A stretch of 64,000 nt of DNA from JAGRGG01 sp965217265 (GTDB lineage: Bacteria > Pseudomonadota > Alphaproteobacteria > Geminicoccales > Geminicoccaceae). This document shows, one piece after another, positions 60,940-64,000 of this stretch (its first letter is position 1; the number at the start of each line of letters is the position of its first letter). The notes under the pieces were generated by a model, which was not told where the DNA came from, ran no database searches, and saw nothing but the letters and a program-made list of their open reading frames with translations. The stretch is taken from contig CBDCHP010000009.1 of the NCBI GenBank assembly GCA_965217265.1, positions 1 to 64,000 of the forward strand, in the 5' to 3' direction. The position numbers and the translations under genes were made by a program.

Positions 60940-61524
60940 CTAACTCTCAAGCACCCCCTGATAAAGCTCGGCCAGCGTCACCCTCACCCCGAGCGCATCA
61001 AGCTCAAGAACCGCGTCCGCGCCGCGCAGGACTGCGCTCTGCCACGGTGCCGACGCCGCCTCGCGGGCGACCGTCTCGACCGCGATCTCGTCCTGGTCGA
61101 TGAACAGGAGGTGGCGCAGGGACGGGATCGCCAAGTAGGCCCAGCGCTTGCGGTGCAGGTCGCGGCCGGCGGTGCTCTCGGACAGGACCTCGGCGATGAG
61201 GATCGGGTCGTCGACGGCCGTCGCTTTGATATCGCGGGGGCCACAGCGGACCGTGACGTCGGGGTAGAGCACGGCGCCGCCCGAGGCCGCATCGAGCGCG
61301 ATCACCTTGAGGTCGCTCTGGTAGACGCGGCAGGTCTCCTCCCCCGACCCGACGCCCAGCCCGGCACGGAGCGCGAAGGCGAGGTTGCCGCACAGTTCGA
61401 CGTGGGCGAGCGTGCCACCGGTCATCATCGTGACGACGCCGGCGAGCAATTCGTGGCGCTCTTGCTGGCGTTCCTCCCAGGGGAGAAACGTCTTCGGCGT
61501 GACAGGGGTTTCGGCTTCGGCCAT
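60940..61524 (-). CDS. Uma2-family (DUF820) PD-(D/E)XK nuclease-like protein
   Basis: 194 residues. HELLAGVVTMMTGGTLAH at the start, YPDVTVRCGP with the conserved Asp, PILIAEVLSESTAGRDLHRKR with the ExLS/T and K motif, and HLLFIDQDEIAVETV towards the end define the Uma2 family. These are numerous in cyanobacteria and other bacteria, with unknown biological role. It lies between ureC and ureE on the opposite strand, next to the small antitoxin-like gene. Confidence 0.85.
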   Translation of the reverse strand: MAEAETPVTPKTFLPWEERQQERHELLAGVVTMMTGGTLAHVELCGNLAFALRAGLGVGSGEETCRVYQSDLKVIALDAASGGAVLYPDVTVRCGPRDIKATAVDDPILIAEVLSESTAGRDLHRKRWAYLAIPSLRHLLFIDQDEIAVETVAREAASAPWQSAVLRGADAVLELDALGVRVTLAELYQGVLES

Positions 61525-61575
61525 TGTGATCTCCTAAAATCGCAGGATACTCTCCTCTCGGGCCGCCCGTCCAAC

Positions 61576-62031
61576 ATGACCGACCTTCCCCGCGCCGCCG
61601 CCGTCGAGCCCGCCGGAACCTGGACCGGCGACGCCGCCGGCACGGTGCGGCTCGACGCCGAGACGCGGCGGCGGCGTCGCTTGGTGCTGCGGGCCGAGGA
61701 GGGCTTCGACCTGCTCCTCGACCTGGAGGCCGTGCCGGACCTCAAGGACGGCGACGCGCTCGTGCTGGGCGACGGGCGGCGGGTGCGGGTCAGGACGGCG
61801 GACGAGGATCTGTTGGAGGTGCTGGGCCGCGACCCGCACCACCTGTTGCGGCTGGCGTGGCACTTGGGCAATCGCCACGTCCCGGCCGAGGTGCGGCGCG
61901 ACCGGCTGCTGATCCGGGCCGACCACGTGCTGGCCGCGATGCTCGAAGGGCTCGGCGCCGGGGTGCGGCCGGTGCGCGGCCCGTTCGCGCCCGAGGGCGG
62001 CGCCTACGCCCACCACCACGCGCCCGGCTGA
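61576..62031 (+). CDS. ureE: Urease accessory protein UreE (nickel chaperone)
   Basis: 151 residues from ATG 61576. The signature LGNRHVPAEVRRDRLLIRADHVLAAML near residue 100 contains the nickel-binding His at the dimer interface. The short C-terminal tail AYAHHHAPG adds further His ligands. It hands nickel to UreG. It stands downstream of the insert and is followed by ureF with 6 bp spacing. Confidence 0.93.
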   Translation: MTDLPRAAAVEPAGTWTGDAAGTVRLDAETRRRRRLVLRAEEGFDLLLDLEAVPDLKDGDALVLGDGRRVRVRTADEDLLEVLGRDPHHLLRLAWHLGNRHVPAEVRRDRLLIRADHVLAAMLEGLGAGVRPVRGPFAPEGGAYAHHHAPG

Positions 62032-62037
62032 CGGCGC

Positions 62038-62712
62038 TTGCGGGCAACGGCCCTTATCAGGCTCATGGCGTGGCTCTCGCCGGCCTTTCCCGTCGGCGCG
62101 TTCAGCTACAGCCACGGGATCGAGTGGGCGGTCGAGGCGGGCGACGTCGCCGACGCCGCGTCGCTGCGCGACTGGGTCGGGGCGATCCTGTGCCACGGGG
62201 GCGGCCGCAACGACGCGGTGCTGCTCGCCGTGACGCACCGCGCGACGCTGGCGGAGGACTGGGCGGCGCTGGCGGAGGCGGCCGAGATCGGCGCGGTGCT
62301 CGCCGGCTCGGCCGAGCGGCGGCTGGAGAGCTTGAGCCAGGGCGCCGCCTTTCGCCGCGCCGCCGCCGCCGGCTGGCCGTGCCCCGCGCTCGACCGGATG
62401 AAGGGTTTTGATGCCCTCCCCTACCCGATCGCGGTCGGTGCGGCGGCGGCGGGGCACGGCATCGACGTCGCGGCGGCACTCAGCGCCTACCTGCACGGCT
62501 TTACCGCCAACCTCGTCTCGGCCGGGGTGCGGCTGATCCCCCTGGGCCAGACCGACGGGATCACGGTCCTGGCCGGGCTGGAGCCGGCCGTGCTCGAAAT
62601 CGCCGCGGACGCGGTCGAGGCGACGCTCGACGACCTCGGCGGCTGCACCTTGCGCGCCGACCTCGCCTCCTTGCACCACGAAACCCAGACGACGAGGCTA
62701 TTTCGCTCATGA
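62038..62712 (+). CDS. ureF: Urease accessory protein UreF
   Basis: 224 residues from TTG 62038; ATG 62065 would cut into the conserved start. LMAWLSPAFPVGAFSYSHGIEWAV and the C-terminal RLIPLGQTDGITVLAGLEP are canonical for UreF, which gates nickel transfer in the UreD-UreF-UreG complex. Its stop overlaps ureG. Confidence 0.93.
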   Translation: MRATALIRLMAWLSPAFPVGAFSYSHGIEWAVEAGDVADAASLRDWVGAILCHGGGRNDAVLLAVTHRATLAEDWAALAEAAEIGAVLAGSAERRLESLSQGAAFRRAAAAGWPCPALDRMKGFDALPYPIAVGAAAAGHGIDVAAALSAYLHGFTANLVSAGVRLIPLGQTDGITVLAGLEPAVLEIAADAVEATLDDLGGCTLRADLASLHHETQTTRLFRS

Positions 62713-63335
62713 CACCAACCCCCCAACCGCTTCGCGTCGGCATCGGCGGACCCGTCGGCTCCGGCAAGACCGCGCTGATGGAGGCCCTGTGCAAGCGCCT
62801 GCGCGGCCGGGTGGGCTTATGCGCGATCACCAACGACATCTACACGAAGGAGGACGCGCTCATCCTGACCCGCGCCGGCGCCCTGCCCGAGGAACGAATC
62901 ATGGGCGTCGAGACCGGCGGGTGCCCGCACACCGCAATCCGCGAGGACGCCTCGATCAATCTGGCCGCGATCGAGACGATGCGGGGGCGTTTTCCCGACC
63001 TCGACCTGATCCTGATCGAGTCCGGCGGCGACAACCTCGCCGCCACCTTCAGCCCTGAATTGGCCGATCTGACGGTCTACGTCATCGACGTTGCGGCCGG
63101 TGAGAAGATCCCGAGGAAGGGCGGCCCCGGTATCACCCGCTCGGATCTGCTCGTCATCAACAAGACCGACCTCGCCCCCATGGTCGGCGCGTCCCTAGAG
63201 GTGATGGCCGCGGACGCGGGGCGGATGCGCGGCGGGCGGCCCTTCGTCATGGCCGAGATCAAGAACGGGATCGGCGTGGACGAGGTGGTGCGCTTCTTGC
63301 GGGCGAAGGGTGGGCTGGCGATCGGCAGTCCTTGA
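62709..63335 (+). CDS. ureG: Urease accessory GTPase UreG
   Basis: 208 residues. P-loop GIGGPVGSGKTALMEALCKRL at the start, TNDIYTKEDA, the nickel-binding CPH in VETGGCPHTAIREDAS near residue 72, ESGGDNLAATFSPELAD (switch/Walker B region) and INKTDLAP (guanine specificity NKxD). It uses GTP hydrolysis to insert nickel. Confidence 0.97.
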   Translation: MTPTPQPLRVGIGGPVGSGKTALMEALCKRLRGRVGLCAITNDIYTKEDALILTRAGALPEERIMGVETGGCPHTAIREDASINLAAIETMRGRFPDLDLILIESGGDNLAATFSPELADLTVYVIDVAAGEKIPRKGGPGITRSDLLVINKTDLAPMVGASLEVMAADAGRMRGGRPFVMAEIKNGIGVDEVVRFLRAKGGLAIGSP

Positions 63336-63412
63336 AGGTCTCGATGCGTCGAAGGCGTTTAGCACTCAAGACTTGCAACCAAGACGTGATTGCGCTCTTA
63401 CGTGGTTTTGAA

Positions 63413-63427
63413 GAACAAAGCGCGAAC
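63413..63427. promoter_or_regulatory. LexA (SOS) box upstream of umuD
   Basis: GAAC, seven bases, GAAC: the direct-repeat operator bound by alphaproteobacterial LexA. It lies 41 bp before the umuD start. Confidence 0.75.
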
Positions 63428-63468
63428 ACGGGAGACCGGTCATCAACAGCGTTCTGCCGCCCCCGATC

Positions 63469-63891
63469 GTGGACCCTGTGCCGCTCGCCGACGTGCCCTG
63501 CGTCCTCGTCCGGCACGTTCTGCGGGCACCTGCCGGTTTTCCCTCCCCGGCCGACGACGACCTCGAAGAGTGCCTCGACCTGCACGGCTACCTCGTGCGC
63601 CGCCCGGCCGCGACCTTCGTCATGCAGGTCGACGGCGACTCGATGTGCGACGCCGGCATCCTGCACGGCGACCTCGTCGTCATCGACAAGGCCGAGGCGG
63701 CGGCACCCGGCAGGATCGTCATCGCCGTACAGGAGGGCGCCTTCACCATCAAGCGGCTGCGGCGCGACAGGCACGGCCGTCACTGGCTGTGCCCGGAGAA
63801 TCACGACCGCCCGGACCTCAAGCCGATCCTCTGCCTAGAAGACTGCGAGATCTGGGGCGTGGTCGTCGGCTGCGTGCGCCGGTTGGCTTAA
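63469..63891 (+). CDS. umuD: UmuD-like S24-family self-cleaving protein
   Basis: 140 residues from GTG 63469. LexA/UmuD fold: N-terminal cleavage region with AGFPSPADD (Ala-Gly scissile bond), the nucleophile Ser in QVDGDSMCDAGI near residue 60 and the general-base Lys in GAFTIKRL near 97. In the SOS response it is cleaved in a RecA-dependent way and joins UmuC to form the mutagenic polymerase. A LexA box lies upstream and umuC follows after 5 bp. Confidence 0.92.
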   Translation: MDPVPLADVPCVLVRHVLRAPAGFPSPADDDLEECLDLHGYLVRRPAATFVMQVDGDSMCDAGILHGDLVVIDKAEAAAPGRIVIAVQEGAFTIKRLRRDRHGRHWLCPENHDRPDLKPILCLEDCEIWGVVVGCVRRLA

Positions 63892-63896
63892 AGCCC

Positions 63897-64000
63897 GTGC
63901 CGCCGGTGGCGCTGATCGACGCCAACAACTTCTACGTCAGCTGCGAGCGGGTGTTCGATCGCCGCCTCGAAGGCGTGCCGGTCCTGGTCCTGTCCAGCAA
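63897..64000 (+). CDS. umuC: UmuC-like Y-family DNA polymerase, N-terminal part (cut by window edge)
   Basis: About 34 residues from GTG 63897. ALIDANNFYVSCERVF and LEGVPVLVL are the start of the Y-family catalytic palm, with the first metal-binding Asp (in LIDANNFY) and the steric-gate aromatic pair FY. It forms the SOS translesion polymerase together with UmuD'. The rest lies beyond the window. Confidence 0.88.
   Translation, partial: MPPVALIDANNFYVSCERVFDRRLEGVPVLVLSS

Overview
High-GC genomic DNA, most likely from an alphaproteobacterium of the Rhodospirillales type. This is an inference from the gene families (HWE-type histidine kinase, TctCBA transporter, NAD-linked molybdenum formate dehydrogenase) and from a GAAC-N7-GAAC LexA box, the alphaproteobacterial form, in front of umuDC. 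No rRNA or tRNA genes were seen. GTG and TTG starts and 1-8 bp gene overlaps are frequent.

Layout. 1-6653: start of glycogen phosphorylase, a hybrid sensor kinase, a slipin, pgi and an ion-channel-like membrane protein. 6894-16403: a small lipoprotein, a methyltransferase/GlpD-like pair, an SLC13-type transporter, an MBL hydrolase, an HWE kinase with a single-domain response regulator, an EamA transporter and a VapBC-type pair. 16640-19149: an ornithine cyclodeaminase-like gene overlapping an ammonia-lyase homologue that lacks the MIO serine. 19146-37965: a one-carbon island with Fhs, an ALDH1L1-like formyltransferase, formyl-CoA:oxalate CoA-transferase (Frc), a ThDP enzyme, a GntR regulator, TctABC, a PanE-like reductase, a SucCD-like CoA ligase, UspA and NAD-formate dehydrogenase (FdsA plus an FdsG-FdsB fusion). 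Together they could take up oxalate or a related acid, activate it to a CoA ester, decarboxylate or reduce it, and route formyl units to 10-formyl-THF or to CO2 plus NADH. A shared 10-bp motif (TGG-Y-R-T-M-CCA) lies in front of four transcription units of the island.

38265-55585 is mainly exopolysaccharide biosynthesis: glycosyltransferases, a Wzc-type tyrosine kinase, sugar epimerases, an AsnB-like amidotransferase, a flippase-like membrane protein and a sulfotransferase, with dtd, a thioesterase and lipoproteins between. It is interrupted by an IS1595-type element (42447-43233) with perfect 8-bp target duplications. The transposase gene of that element contains a two-repeat, one-spacer unit of 29/32/29 nt, the geometry of a type I-E CRISPR array. 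55808-63335 is a urease operon (ureDABC-ureEFG) with an acetyltransferase gene between ureA and ureB and an AT-rich insert carrying an Mrr-like nuclease between ureC and ureE. The window ends in LexA-controlled umuD and the start of umuC.

Seven copies of a roughly 135-165 bp imperfect inverted-repeat element are scattered through the window. Most begin at or a few bases after a stop codon, and three fill the whole space between two converging stop codons, which suggests bidirectional transcription ends built from a mobile repeat.
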